This document shows positions 24,796-33,236 of a DNA stretch of 64,000 nucleotides, piece by piece (position 1 is the first letter of the stretch; the number at the start of each line of letters is the position of its first letter). The position numbers and the translations under genes were made by a program. The DNA is taken from the NCBI GenBank assembly GCA_945872795.1, contig CAMCAZ010000012.1, positions 1-64,000 on the forward strand, in the 5' to 3' direction. The notes under the pieces are model-generated. The model did not search any database. It was given only the letters and a program-made list of their open reading frames with translations, and was not told the DNA's origin. Origin of the DNA: Chryseobacterium gleum (GTDB lineage Bacteria > Bacteroidota > Bacteroidia > Flavobacteriales_F > PHOS-HE28).

Positions 24796-24803
24796 TACCT
24801 TCG
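24796..24803 (+). promoter_or_regulatory. -7 box of the oligopeptidase gene (leaderless)
   Basis: TACCTTCG ends 6 nt before the ATG at 24810, supporting that start and a leaderless transcript. Confidence 0.55.
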
Positions 24804-24809
24804 CCCCCC

Positions 24810-26993
24810 ATGTTCCCCCGCGCCGCCGCCATCATCCCTTTGCTGGCCCTGATCGTTGCGGGCTGCCAGAACGCCCCCGACCCTATGACCGGTACCGACC
24901 GTCCACAAGCCCCCATCGCCCCGGAAGAACCCCATGTGCACACGGCCCACGGCCAGCAGCGGGTGGACGAGTTCCACTGGATGCGCCTGAGCGAGGAGCA
25001 GCGCAACGCTGCCGAGCCCGATGCTCACACGCAGAAGGTGGTGGCCCACCTCACGGCTGAGAACGCCTACACCGAGGCCATGCTGGCACCGGTGAAGGAG
25101 CTGAAGGAGACCCTGTTCCAGGAGATGAAGGGCCGCATGAAGGAGACCGACCTCAGCGTGCCCTACCGGGAGAACGGCTACTGGTACCACTACCGTTTTG
25201 AGGAAGGCAAGGAATACCCCATCCACGTGCGCCGTGCCGATGCGCCGGATGCCACCGAGGAGGACTTCCTGAACGAGAACCTGCTGGCCACGGGCAGCAC
25301 TTACTTCGACCTGGGCGATTTCGAGGTGAGCCCCTCCAACCGCATCGTGGGCTACAGCGTGGACCTGGTGGGTCGCCGTCAGTATGACATCCGTTTCCGC
25401 GACCTGGCCACGGGCGCCGACCTGCCCGATGTGATCACCAACACCGGTGGCGGCTGTGCCTTCGCCGATGAGCGCACCGTATTCTACCCCCGCAAGGACA
25501 GCACCCTGCGCAGCTACCGCATCTACCGCCACATCATGGGCAGCGACCCTGCCACTGACGTGGTGGTGTATGAGGAGCAGGACGCCGCCTACAGCTGCGA
25601 TGTGTACCGCAGCCAGTCGGATCAGTTCGTGATCATCACCACCGAAAGCACCCTGAGCAGTGAGCACCGCTATCTGCCCGTGGACCGGCCGATGGAGGAG
25701 TTCCGCCTCTTCCTGCCCCGCGAGGAGGAGCATGAGCACAGCGTGATGCACGTGAAGGCCCATGACGGACAGGCCGGCAAGTGGTACATCGTCACCAACT
25801 GGAAGGCGCTCAACTTCCGCCTGATGGAATGCGCCGAGAGCGACACCCAGGACAAGCGCAAATGGAAGGAGGTGCTGGCCCACCGCAAGGACGTGCTGCT
25901 GGAGGATGTCGATGCCTTCCGTGACCACCTTGTGTTCAGCGAACGGACCGAGGGCCTCACGCACCTGCGCATTCGCCGCCTGAGCGACGGGCAGGAGCAC
26001 GAGATCGCCTTCAACGACCCGGCCTATGTGGCCTACACCGGCACCAACCCCGAGTGGGACACCGACAAGCTGCGCTATGGCTACACCAGCCTCACCACGC
26101 CCAGCAGCGTGTACGAGTGCGACCTCAATACCCGCGCCACCACCCTGCTGAAGCAGCAGGAGGTGGTGGGCAGCTTCCGTGCTGGCGACTACGCCAGCGA
26201 ACGCATCTGGGCCACCGCCCGCGATGGCGAGAAGGTGCCCGTGAGCATCGTGTACCGCAAGGGCACCCCGCTGAACGGAACCTCTCCGCTGCTGCTCTAT
26301 GGCTACGGCAGCTACGGCCACAGCATCGAGCCCACCTTCAGCAGCGCCCGCCTGAGCCTGCTGGACCGCGGCTTCGTCTATGCCATCGCCCACATCCGCG
26401 GGGGCGAGGAGATGGGGCGCGACTGGTATGAGAATGGCAAGATGGAGCACAAGATGAACACCTTCACGGACTTCATCGACGTGGCCGACCACCTGGACAG
26501 CCTGAAGTACGCCGATCCCCAACGACTCTTCTGCTTCGGTGGCAGCGCCGGTGGCCTGCTGGTGGGTGCCGTGGTGAACATGCGTCCGGACCGCTGGAAG
26601 GCCGCCGTGGCCGCCGTGCCCTTCGTGGACGTGGTCTCCACGATGCTCGATGAGAGCATCCCCCTCACCACCGGCGAGTTCGATGAGTGGGGCGACCCCA
26701 AGGAGAAGGAGGCCTACGACCGCATGATGGCCTATTCACCCTATGACAATGTGAAGCCCCAGGCCTATCCCGCACTGCTCGTCACCACCGGCTTCCACGA
26801 CAGCCAGGTGCAGTACTGGGAGCCCGCCAAGTGGGTGGCCCGCCTGCGCAAGAACCAGCAGGGCGATGCCCCCATCCTGCTCCACACCAACCTGGAGGCC
26901 GGCCACGGTGGCGCCTCAGGCCGCTTCGAGATGCTCAAGGAAGTGGCCCTGGACTACAGTTTCCTGCTGTGGCAGGCGGGGGTGGTGAAGTAG
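24810..26993 (+). CDS. Oligopeptidase B-like S9 serine peptidase, lipoprotein
   Basis: 727 residues of the prolyl oligopeptidase family S9A, closest in layout to oligopeptidase B, which cuts after Lys/Arg in short peptides. A propeller domain fills the first 430 residues (WMRLSEEQRN and YRFEEGKEYP are typical of the family). The hydrolase domain carries Ser579 (GGSAGG), Asp664 (GFHDSQV) and His699 (EAGHGG). The N-terminus (IIPLLALIVAGC) is a lipoprotein signal with lipobox VAGC, so the enzyme should sit in an envelope membrane rather than the cytosol. The ATG at 24810 is preferred to 24762 because of the promoter box and the lipobox distance. Physiological role probably peptide nutrition. Confidence 0.93.
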   Translation: MFPRAAAIIPLLALIVAGCQNAPDPMTGTDRPQAPIAPEEPHVHTAHGQQRVDEFHWMRLSEEQRNAAEPDAHTQKVVAHLTAENAYTEAMLAPVKELKETLFQEMKGRMKETDLSVPYRENGYWYHYRFEEGKEYPIHVRRADAPDATEEDFLNENLLATGSTYFDLGDFEVSPSNRIVGYSVDLVGRRQYDIRFRDLATGADLPDVITNTGGGCAFADERTVFYPRKDSTLRSYRIYRHIMGSDPATDVVVYEEQDAAYSCDVYRSQSDQFVIITTESTLSSEHRYLPVDRPMEEFRLFLPREEEHEHSVMHVKAHDGQAGKWYIVTNWKALNFRLMECAESDTQDKRKWKEVLAHRKDVLLEDVDAFRDHLVFSERTEGLTHLRIRRLSDGQEHEIAFNDPAYVAYTGTNPEWDTDKLRYGYTSLTTPSSVYECDLNTRATTLLKQQEVVGSFRAGDYASERIWATARDGEKVPVSIVYRKGTPLNGTSPLLLYGYGSYGHSIEPTFSSARLSLLDRGFVYAIAHIRGGEEMGRDWYENGKMEHKMNTFTDFIDVADHLDSLKYADPQRLFCFGGSAGGLLVGAVVNMRPDRWKAAVAAVPFVDVVSTMLDESIPLTTGEFDEWGDPKEKEAYDRMMAYSPYDNVKPQAYPALLVTTGFHDSQVQYWEPAKWVARLRKNQQGDAPILLHTNLEAGHGGASGRFEMLKEVALDYSFLLWQAGVVK

Positions 26994-27311
26994 GGCTTCA
27001 TCTTCTTGGTTCTCGGAAGATAGGCGACAGGCAATGTTGACCCACCTCAGAGCAGCGACGGGCGGGTGGTGCAGGAGCAGCACTTCACACCTCACAGCTC
27101 CGCACTCACCCTTCACACCTCCTTGGCACCAGTCCTCTACCACCTCCATCTGAGCGATGCCACGCGCTGGTTGGCGGGGGCGAAGGTGGTGTTGGAGCAA
27201 GGCGTCCGCTCCGATCTCAGAGCCTTTTACGCAGCACTCACACCTGCTGGAAAGGTGAGGTGTGAAGTGTGAGCTGTGAAGTGTGAATGGAACTGCGCGC
27301 TTTGCGCTCCC
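26994..27311. other. 318-bp gene-free gap with facing oligo-repeat arms
   Basis: Between convergent genes. Apart from the inverted oligo-repeat arms (27081-27120 and 27254-27287), nothing is recognised. Confidence 0.6.
27081..27269. repeat. Facing arrays of TTCACAC-type units
   Basis: The left arm is built of units such as CTTCACAC and CTCAC; the right arm is the reverse complement (GTGTGAAG, GTGAG). CACTTCACACCTCAC (27081-27095) pairs perfectly over 15 bp with GTGAGGTGTGAAGTG (27255-27269). Further GTGTGAA units follow to 27287. Confidence 0.75.
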
Positions 27312-27560
27312 TCAGCTCGCCATGCTCTCCGCCCACACGATCTCCTCGGACTGCATGGGGATCACCTGCACGGGTGTGCCTTCCTGCTGCAGGCGCTCAT
27401 AGTCGCGCACGCTGGCGAAGTAGAGGCTGGTGCTGTGCGCTCCATCGGGGCCGCCCTCGGCGGTCTCCACTTCCCACACCACACCGTAGACCTCCCTCCC
27501 CGAGCGGAGCTTGAAGCGGCAATGTTTGTGGGTAAAGGAACTGAGGTGTGCGAGGTCCAT
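27312..27560 (-). CDS. Small conserved-looking soluble protein
   Basis: 82 residues without signal or membrane segments. The front part reads as a small beta-barrel pattern (CRFKLRSGREVYGVVWEVET, then STSLYFASV), reminiscent of Sm-like or SH3-like folds; the tail VQVIPMQSEEIVWAE is acidic. The ATG at 27560 is chosen over 27650 because the extra 30 residues look non-coding and a TAATTTTC box lies between. Last gene of the minus-strand envelope cluster. Function unknown. Confidence 0.6.
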   Translation of the reverse strand: MDLAHLSSFTHKHCRFKLRSGREVYGVVWEVETAEGGPDGAHSTSLYFASVRDYERLQQEGTPVQVIPMQSEEIVWAESMAS

Positions 27561-27583
27561 GTTATCCGTCAACGGCTCTTCCC

Positions 27584-27591
27584 GAAAATTA
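27584..27591 (-). promoter_or_regulatory. -7 box of the small soluble protein gene
   Basis: TAATTTTC, one base off TAnnTTTG, 23 nt before the ATG at 27560. Confidence 0.35.
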
Positions 27592-27686
27592 GCGCAAAGC
27601 GGGTCGGGGACCGATGGTCTTTTATCAACACTGGCGCTCGTCCTGTTCATCAGGCGGGTGCCCCGCGGTCCGCAGCCTGCTGAGGG

Positions 27687-28724
27687 TCAGGAGGAAGCCT
27701 TGGCGCCGATGCGCAGGGAGAAAAGGATGGCCTCCAGCTCGCGCAGGTAGTCGCGCTTGTTGAACTGCGGCGCGTATACGAATCCCTCCACGGTGATGAG
27801 CTCCTTGCGCTCTTCATCCACGGTGCTCAGGCTCACGAAGGGGCCGCCCATCTTGGCGCCCTGCATGCCGTAGAGGCCGTGCATCAGGTAGGCGAAGCGC
27901 CCATCGAGCTCGGTGGCCTGTCCGCTGGGCATCAGGTCCAGCTGTTCGAAGACCCGTTGCACGATCATGTAGGACCCGGGGTCCGGGCCATTCACGAATG
28001 CCGCCGTGACGGAGTCGCGCTGCTGCACCAGGAAGGGCACGGTGAAGGTGCTGTCGCTGGTGTAGGGGTGTCGGTGGATGAAGAGGCCTTCGATGACGTT
28101 GTGGTCCAGGCCGCTGCCGCTTACGATGCGGTCGCGCTGCAGCCAGGTGAAGTGGCTCTCCTGCTTCATCACGCGGTAGCCGCCGGGAATGGCGAGGGTG
28201 AGGTCGTGCGCGGCCTGCACGCTGCTCACCAGGGCCTTGTCCTGTTCGCGTTTCAGGCGGGCCAGGGTGCGTTGGCGTTGGTGGGCCTCGAAGGCCTCGG
28301 AGAGGGGCCCGCCCTCGCGCTGCAGCATGCGGGTCCAGGTCTCGGGGTCGAAGGCGGCCACCTGCACGAGCAGCTGCCCGGAGGCATGCACATCGCGGCG
28401 GGAGACCACGGCCACGGAGTCCACCTTGCCGCTGATCGTGGCGAGCAGCACGCTGTGGTGCCCTTCCAGCAGGGAGGCGAAGTGCTCCGGAGCGCACTGG
28501 GCCACCTTGAAGCGTTTTTCGGGCTGGGGCATGTGCTCCATGTACTGTTCCAGCACCTGGCGAACGGCTGCACCGGGTTCACCTTCCCAATGTCCCTTGG
28601 CCATCACCACCAGCACCTCGCTTTCGCCGCCCACGGCCAGGGGCTTGCGCTTGGGAGCATCGTTGCAGGCCAGCAGCAGGCCAGCACACAGCAGCAGGGG
28701 GAGGGCGGAACGGTGCAGGCTCAT
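27687..28724 (-). CDS. DUF4837 family lipoprotein
   Basis: 345 residues beginning with a lipoprotein signal (SALPLLLCAGLLLAC). The body matches the Bacteroidota DUF4837 family: GESEVLVVMAKGHWEG near the start, VRQVLEQYM, a repeated half with AIPGGYRVMKQESHFTWLQR, and LFIHRHPYT. The family is uncharacterised and appears confined to Bacteroidota envelopes. ATG overlaps the upstream stop as ATGA (28721-28724), so it is translationally coupled to the lytic transglycosylase, hinting at a shared envelope role. Confidence 0.85.
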   Translation of the reverse strand: MSLHRSALPLLLCAGLLLACNDAPKRKPLAVGGESEVLVVMAKGHWEGEPGAAVRQVLEQYMEHMPQPEKRFKVAQCAPEHFASLLEGHHSVLLATISGKVDSVAVVSRRDVHASGQLLVQVAAFDPETWTRMLQREGGPLSEAFEAHQRQRTLARLKREQDKALVSSVQAAHDLTLAIPGGYRVMKQESHFTWLQRDRIVSGSGLDHNVIEGLFIHRHPYTSDSTFTVPFLVQQRDSVTAAFVNGPDPGSYMIVQRVFEQLDLMPSGQATELDGRFAYLMHGLYGMQGAKMGGPFVSLSTVDEERKELITVEGFVYAPQFNKRDYLRELEAILFSLRIGAKASS

Positions 28725-30193
28725 CCCTCCTGGACGCCCACCTTGATGCGGTCGCCCACCTTCAGGCCATCCTGCACGGCGCCGCCGTTCAGGCGTTTCA
28801 GGTCGTCCACGCTCACGCCGGGGTAGCGCTTGGCGATGTCCCACAGGGTGTCGCCGGGCTGCACCACGTGGTAGATGTAGGTGCCGTCCTGCACGGGTTT
28901 GGCGGCGGGCTTGGCCGCGGTGGCCGTGGCGGCCTGCTTGCCCACCACCAGCTTCTGCCCGGGACGGATCATGTCGCTGCGCAGCCCGTTCATGCGCTTC
29001 AGATCGCCCACGGAAAGCTTGTACTTCCCCGCGATGATGCCGAGGGATTCCCCTTTGCGCACGGTATGGTAGCGGCTGGTGGATCCGGCGGCGGGGCTGG
29101 CGGTGGCCAGGGTACGCTCGCTGGGCGGTGGCACGGCGGGGGTGGAGAAGCCCCGGTAGCGGAGGCTCTCCTCATTCGCCACGAAGGTGCCGGCGGCCTC
29201 GCGGGGCATGTAGATGCTCACTGGCTGGTCCACATCGGGCACCAGGCCCAGCTTGAAGGTGGGGTTGAGGGCACGCAGCTCATCGCCCGAAGCACCGGTG
29301 AGCTTCGCCAGGTCCTGCAGGTCCAGCGGGTAGCATACCTGCACGGTGTCCACCTCGTGGGCACAGTAGGTGGGCGCGATGGGGTAGAGGTTGTGGTCCG
29401 CGTGGTGCGCAAAGAGGTAGTTCACCGCGATGAAGGCCGGGACGTATCCACGGGTCTCGCGGGGCAGGTGGTCGTAGATGGCCCAGTAGTCCTTGGCGCC
29501 CCCGCTGCGGCGGATGGCCTTGTTCACGTTGCCGGGCCCGCAATTGTAGGCGGCCAGGGCCATCTCCCAGTTGTCGTAGAGGTTGTAGAGGTACTTCAGG
29601 TAGCGGCAGGCGGCCTCGGTGCTTTTGTAGAGGTCGTGGCGTTCATCCACGTAGCTGTCGGCCTTCAGCCCGAACATGCGTCCTGTCGGGAGCATGAACT
29701 GCCAGAGGCCCACGGCACCGGCGCGGCTGCGGGCTGCGGGGTTCAAGGCGCTTTCCACCACGGCCAGGTACCTCATCTCCAGCGGGATGCCGTGGCGGTC
29801 CAGGTATTCATCGAAGGTGGGGAAGTACAGTTCGGACAGCCCCAGCATGCGGGAGCTCATTTCCCGTTTGCGGCTCACGTAAAGGTCGATGTAGGACTGG
29901 ACGACCGGGTTGTAGGTGAGGTTGAAGGGCGTGTTGGCATCCAGCACGGCCACACGCTGGCGCACGGTCTCCAGCGGCCAGGCGGGGATGTGGTCGGCCG
30001 CGAAGCCGTGCACGTTGTGGTGGGCGGTATCGGTGCTGAAGGACGAGTGCTTGATCCAGGGGACCTGGGCAAGGTCATCGAGACGGGCCACCACGGGGTC
30101 GTCGGGCATCAGGGACACGGCCTCGGTGGGCTGCGCCACCAACAGGGTGGGCAGCAGCAGGGCGAGCAGGGAGAGGTGTTTCAACAGGGCCAT
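28721..30193 (-). CDS. LysM-containing lytic transglycosylase (MltD-like)
   Basis: 490 residues: signal peptide (LSLLALLLPTLLVAQ), a lytic transglycosylase domain at about 115-260 with catalytic Glu in YLAVVESALNP, then AVGLWQFMLPTGR and ALAAYNCGPGNVNKAI, followed by LysM modules. Two are clear (YHTVRKGESLGIIAGKYKLS and YHVVQPGDTLWDIAKRYPGV); a degenerate one sits near 290-335. The enzyme cleaves peptidoglycan glycan strands, forming anhydromuramoyl ends, in the periplasm. It is coupled by ATGA to the DUF4837 gene. An ATACAAGT/ACTTGTAT inverted repeat and a TAACTTCG box lie at its start. Confidence 0.92.
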   Translation of the reverse strand: MALLKHLSLLALLLPTLLVAQPTEAVSLMPDDPVVARLDDLAQVPWIKHSSFSTDTAHHNVHGFAADHIPAWPLETVRQRVAVLDANTPFNLTYNPVVQSYIDLYVSRKREMSSRMLGLSELYFPTFDEYLDRHGIPLEMRYLAVVESALNPAARSRAGAVGLWQFMLPTGRMFGLKADSYVDERHDLYKSTEAACRYLKYLYNLYDNWEMALAAYNCGPGNVNKAIRRSGGAKDYWAIYDHLPRETRGYVPAFIAVNYLFAHHADHNLYPIAPTYCAHEVDTVQVCYPLDLQDLAKLTGASGDELRALNPTFKLGLVPDVDQPVSIYMPREAAGTFVANEESLRYRGFSTPAVPPPSERTLATASPAAGSTSRYHTVRKGESLGIIAGKYKLSVGDLKRMNGLRSDMIRPGQKLVVGKQAATATAAKPAAKPVQDGTYIYHVVQPGDTLWDIAKRYPGVSVDDLKRLNGGAVQDGLKVGDRIKVGVQEG

Positions 30194-30229
30194 ACAAGTC
30201 TATCCGGAGCGAGCCGAAGTTACTTGTAT
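30192..30229 (-). promoter_or_regulatory. Inverted repeat at the transglycosylase start
   Basis: ATACAAGT (30192-30199) and ACTTGTAT (30222-30229) form perfect 8-bp arms across 22 nt. The inner arm includes part of the start codon, so a stem or bound protein here could block initiation. Confidence 0.45.
30215..30222 (-). promoter_or_regulatory. -7 box of the transglycosylase gene
   Basis: TAACTTCG on the minus strand, 21 nt before the ATG at 30193, lying between the two arms of the inverted repeat. Confidence 0.4.
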
Positions 30230-30289
30230 TACGCAGGACGACGACCGTTGTTATGTGCCTTGCTCGTTCACAGTACGTTGTGGACGGGG

Positions 30290-31693
30290 TCAGAACAGGT
30301 GCTCCGCCGCCGCCAGCAACTTGGCTTCTGCGAAAGGTGCGGCGGTGAGCTGGATGCCGAAGGGCAGCCCATTGCTGTGCGTGCCGGTGGGCAGGCTGAT
30401 GGCGGGCACCCCGGCCAGGTTGGCCTGCACGGTGAAGATGTCCTGCAGGTACATGGCCACGGGGTCGGTCACGGCGCCATGGGCGAAGGCGGTGGTGGGG
30501 CAGGTGGGACCCAGCAACAGGTCGTACTGGCCGGTGGCCTCCAAGGTGCGGTCGCGGAGGATCCGGCGCACGCGCTGGGCCTGAGCGTAGTAGGCATCGT
30601 AGTAGCCCGCGCTGAGCACGAAGGTGCCCAAGAGGATACGGCGCTTCACCTCGGGTCCGAAGCCTTCGGTGCGGCTCAGGCGGTAGGTCTCCTCCACGCC
30701 CTGGGCGGACTTGCTGCGGTGGCCGTAGTGGATGCCATCGAAGCGCGCCAGGTTGCTGCTGGCCTCGGCGGTGGCCAGGATGTAGTAGGTGGGCACCTGG
30801 TGGTCCAGCAGGGGCACGTCCACGGGCTCCACGGTATGGCCCTCGGCCCGCAGGCGGTCGATGTGGCCTTGCAGGTGTGCCACCACTTCGGGGTCCATGC
30901 CGGCCCGCTCCAGCCCTTCACGGAAGTAGCCGATGCGCAGCTTGCCGGGGTGTGCCAGGGTCACAGGCTCCACGGGCGTGCGGCTGGTGGTGCTATCCCG
31001 AGGGTCGGCACCGGCCATGGCGCTGTACAGGGCGGCGGTATCGGCGACGGTATGGGCGAATGGCCCGATCTGATCGAAGCTGCTGGCGAAGGCGATGAGG
31101 CCGTAGCGGCTGATGCGGCCGTAGGTGGGTTTGAAGCCCACGGTACCCGTGAAGGAGGCCGGTTGGCGGATGGAACCTCCGGTGTCGCTGCCCAGTGCGG
31201 CGTGCACGATGCCGGCCGCCACGCTGGCCGCCGCGCCGCCGCTGCTTCCGCCGGGCACCATGCGGTGGTCCAGCGGGTTCTTCACGGGGCCAAAGGCGCT
31301 GTTCTCATTGCTGCTGCCCATGGCGAACTCGTCGCAGTTGGTGCGGCCCAGGATCACCGCGTCGGCGGCGAGCAGGCGTTCCACCACGGTGGCGCTGTAT
31401 AGGCTGGTGAAGCCCTCCAGGATGCGCGAACTGGCGCTGACCTTATGGTCCTTGAAGCAGATGTTGTCCTTGATGCTGAGCACCAGGCCGGCCAGTGCAC
31501 CGGCATTACCGGCTTTCACGCGGGCGTCCACGGCGGCCGCTTGCTTCAGTGCGCTTTCGTCGAAGAGCTCAAGGAAGGCGTTGAGGTCCGCGTGCTGACG
31601 TGCAGCGGCCAATGCGGCCTCGGTGGCGGCGCTGACCGTTGCGCCCTGGGCAAGTGCTGCGCGGGCCTCGGTAAAGGTCTTGGTGGTGCTCAC
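30290..31693 (-). CDS. gatA: Asp-tRNA(Asn)/Glu-tRNA(Gln) amidotransferase subunit A
   Basis: 467 residues of the amidase-signature family. GatA supplies ammonia from glutamine to convert Glu-tRNA-Gln or Asp-tRNA-Asn. The catalytic triad is visible: Lys75 (SIKDN), Ser150 (PGGSSGG) and Ser174 (GSDTGGSIRQPAS), with the same spacing as in characterised GatA. The start codon is GTG. It follows tatA by 16 nt. gatB and gatC are not in this window. Confidence 0.95.
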   Translation of the reverse strand: MSTTKTFTEARAALAQGATVSAATEAALAAARQHADLNAFLELFDESALKQAAAVDARVKAGNAGALAGLVLSIKDNICFKDHKVSASSRILEGFTSLYSATVVERLLAADAVILGRTNCDEFAMGSSNENSAFGPVKNPLDHRMVPGGSSGGAAASVAAGIVHAALGSDTGGSIRQPASFTGTVGFKPTYGRISRYGLIAFASSFDQIGPFAHTVADTAALYSAMAGADPRDSTTSRTPVEPVTLAHPGKLRIGYFREGLERAGMDPEVVAHLQGHIDRLRAEGHTVEPVDVPLLDHQVPTYYILATAEASSNLARFDGIHYGHRSKSAQGVEETYRLSRTEGFGPEVKRRILLGTFVLSAGYYDAYYAQAQRVRRILRDRTLEATGQYDLLLGPTCPTTAFAHGAVTDPVAMYLQDIFTVQANLAGVPAISLPTGTHSNGLPFGIQLTAAPFAEAKLLAAAEHLF

Positions 31694-31709
31694 GCCGGAA
31701 CGCGGGGGC

Positions 31710-31910
31710 CTACTTGCCCTCCTCCTTTTTCTCCTCGTTCAGGCCGTCCTTGGCGTTCTTGAACTCCTTCATGCCCTGGCCCAGGCCGCGCATGAGCTCG
31801 GGGATCTTCTTGCCGCCGAAGAAGAGCATCAGCACAACCACGACAAGTACGATCTGCCAGGGGCCTACGACGCCGAGAAGGATGGAGAGGGGAAGGGTGG
31901 ATAGGGCCAT
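31710..31910 (-). CDS. tatA: Sec-independent translocase protein TatA
   Basis: 66 residues: an N-terminal membrane segment (WQIVLVVVVLMLFF), the hinge FGGKKIPELMRGLGQGMKEF with the conserved Phe-Gly, an amphipathic helix and an acidic/basic tail. It forms the pore-like part of the twin-arginine system for folded proteins. A likely client in this window is the Rieske protein (MERRDFLRT start). Own TACCTTTG box 19 nt upstream; followed closely by gatA. Confidence 0.94.
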   Translation of the reverse strand: MALSTLPLSILLGVVGPWQIVLVVVVLMLFFGGKKIPELMRGLGQGMKEFKNAKDGLNEEKKEEGK

Positions 31911-31929
31911 GGGGGCGGGGGATGTGCGG

Positions 31930-31937
31930 CAAAGGTA
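31930..31937 (-). promoter_or_regulatory. tatA -7 box
   Basis: TACCTTTG, exact TAnnTTTG match, 19 nt before the tatA ATG. Confidence 0.65.
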
Positions 31938-31971
31938 GTGCAGTTGACCGGGCGTGTATGTGGATGGCCAC

Positions 31972-33228
31972 CTACCGCAACAACCACGGCCCGGGATCCA
32001 CCTTCACCAGGCCATCGGCGGTGATCTTCCACACCTCGATGTGGGCGATGGAGCCGGTGTCATCGGTGAGCACGGTGCCCACGGTCTGTTTGGTGTCCAC
32101 CTTCTGGCCCTTGGCCACGCTCACCTCGCGCAGGTTACTGTAAACGGTGCGGTAGGCGCCATGGCTCAGGATCACGGCCTTTCCAGCGCCGGGGATCACG
32201 ATCACGCTGCTGACGTCGCCACGGAAGATGGACCGCACCGCCGCCCCTTTTTCGGTGGTGATGTCCACACCGTTGTTCTCGATGGTGATGCCGGGCAGCA
32301 CGGGGTGCGGTTGCTTGCCGAAGCGGCTGGTGATCACACCCTTCTCCACCGGCCAGGGCAGCTTGCCCTTGTTCTTCTCGAAGTCGGCATTGAGCTCCTT
32401 GGCCTCGGGGGTCAGCGTCAGGTCCAGCTTGCCCGTGGCGGGTTTGCTGGTGGCGCCGGCCTTGGCCTTGGGTTTCAGGCTCTCCTCGATGGCCTTGCGG
32501 ATGGCGGCATCCAGGTCGTTGCGTTGCTTCTGTTGCTTGCGCTGGGTCTCCTTCAGTCGGCCCTCCTCCTTGCGCAGCGTGCTGAGCGCGCTCTGTTGGC
32601 CGTTGCGGTCGGCGGCGAGCTTCTGTTTCTCGGCCTGTTCCTGGGCCATGATCCGGCTCTTCTCCTCTCGCTGCTCCTTCAGCCCATTGAGGCGGGACTC
32701 GATCTCCTGCCGTGTCTCCTCGATCAGAGCGGCCTGGCGGGTACGCTGTGCGGCGATCTGGTCCAGGTAGCGGCTGCGCTTGTAGGCCTGCTGGAAGCTG
32801 CTGGCCGCGAAGAGGTAGCTCATGCGGTCATAGCTGCTGCGGTTACGGTAGGCGAACTGGAGCATGCGGCCATACTCCTGCTTCAGCTTCTCGAGGTCCT
32901 CCTTCAGGGAGATGACCATGGCCTGGTCCTCCTGGATCTTGCTGTCCACCTGGCGCAGTTCGCCGTTCATGGCGCGGATCAGCTGCTCGCGTGCATCGAT
33001 CTGGCTTTCCAGCAGTTGCAACTGTTGCTGGGTGACGCGCTGCTCCTTGCGGGCCTGGTCGATGAGGGCCGTGGTGGTGCGGATCTGCCGGTCCAGGGAC
33101 TCGCGTTTCTTCTCCAGCTCCTTGCGGTTCTGCCCTTGGGCAGGGGCCAGCACCAACACAAGGGCGCAGAGCGCCATCACGCGGGACAGGTTCGCCAGGA
33201 GGGAGGGTGCGGGTGTGTGCGTGTCCAT
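31972..33228 (-). CDS. EnvC-like M23 protein with degenerate active site
   Basis: 418 residues: signal peptide (VMALCALVLVLAPAQGQ), a long coiled coil from about 35 to 255 (repeated KELEKKRESLDRQIR-type heptads), and a C-terminal LytM domain. Zinc ligands are altered: the HxGxD motif reads NNGVDI and the HLHFE motif reads AHIEVW, so two histidines are missing. That matches EnvC, which activates amidases during cell separation rather than cutting peptidoglycan itself. It follows the DUF4292 gene by 8 nt. The window also holds an M23 protein with an intact site at 54368. Confidence 0.9.
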   Translation of the reverse strand: MDTHTPAPSLLANLSRVMALCALVLVLAPAQGQNRKELEKKRESLDRQIRTTTALIDQARKEQRVTQQQLQLLESQIDAREQLIRAMNGELRQVDSKIQEDQAMVISLKEDLEKLKQEYGRMLQFAYRNRSSYDRMSYLFAASSFQQAYKRSRYLDQIAAQRTRQAALIEETRQEIESRLNGLKEQREEKSRIMAQEQAEKQKLAADRNGQQSALSTLRKEEGRLKETQRKQQKQRNDLDAAIRKAIEESLKPKAKAGATSKPATGKLDLTLTPEAKELNADFEKNKGKLPWPVEKGVITSRFGKQPHPVLPGITIENNGVDITTEKGAAVRSIFRGDVSSVIVIPGAGKAVILSHGAYRTVYSNLREVSVAKGQKVDTKQTVGTVLTDDTGSIAHIEVWKITADGLVKVDPGPWLLR

Positions 33229-33236
33229 GTGCCGGA

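Noticed and set aside
23988-26522. 844-codon open frame antisense to recO and the oligopeptidase gene
   Set aside because: A high-GC shadow frame: the opposite strand carries clear RecO and S9 peptidase motifs, and the antisense translation is Val/Gln/His-rich with no recognisable domain.
26994-27311. CRISPR array in the region with repeated TTCACAC units
   Set aside because: Units are 7-8 nt, directly adjacent and face each other in inverse orientation; there are no regular 25-40-nt repeats, spacers or cas genes.
28868-31402. 844-codon plus-strand open frame over the LysM and gatA genes
   Set aside because: Antisense to well-supported gatA and transglycosylase genes; composition is typical of shadow frames.
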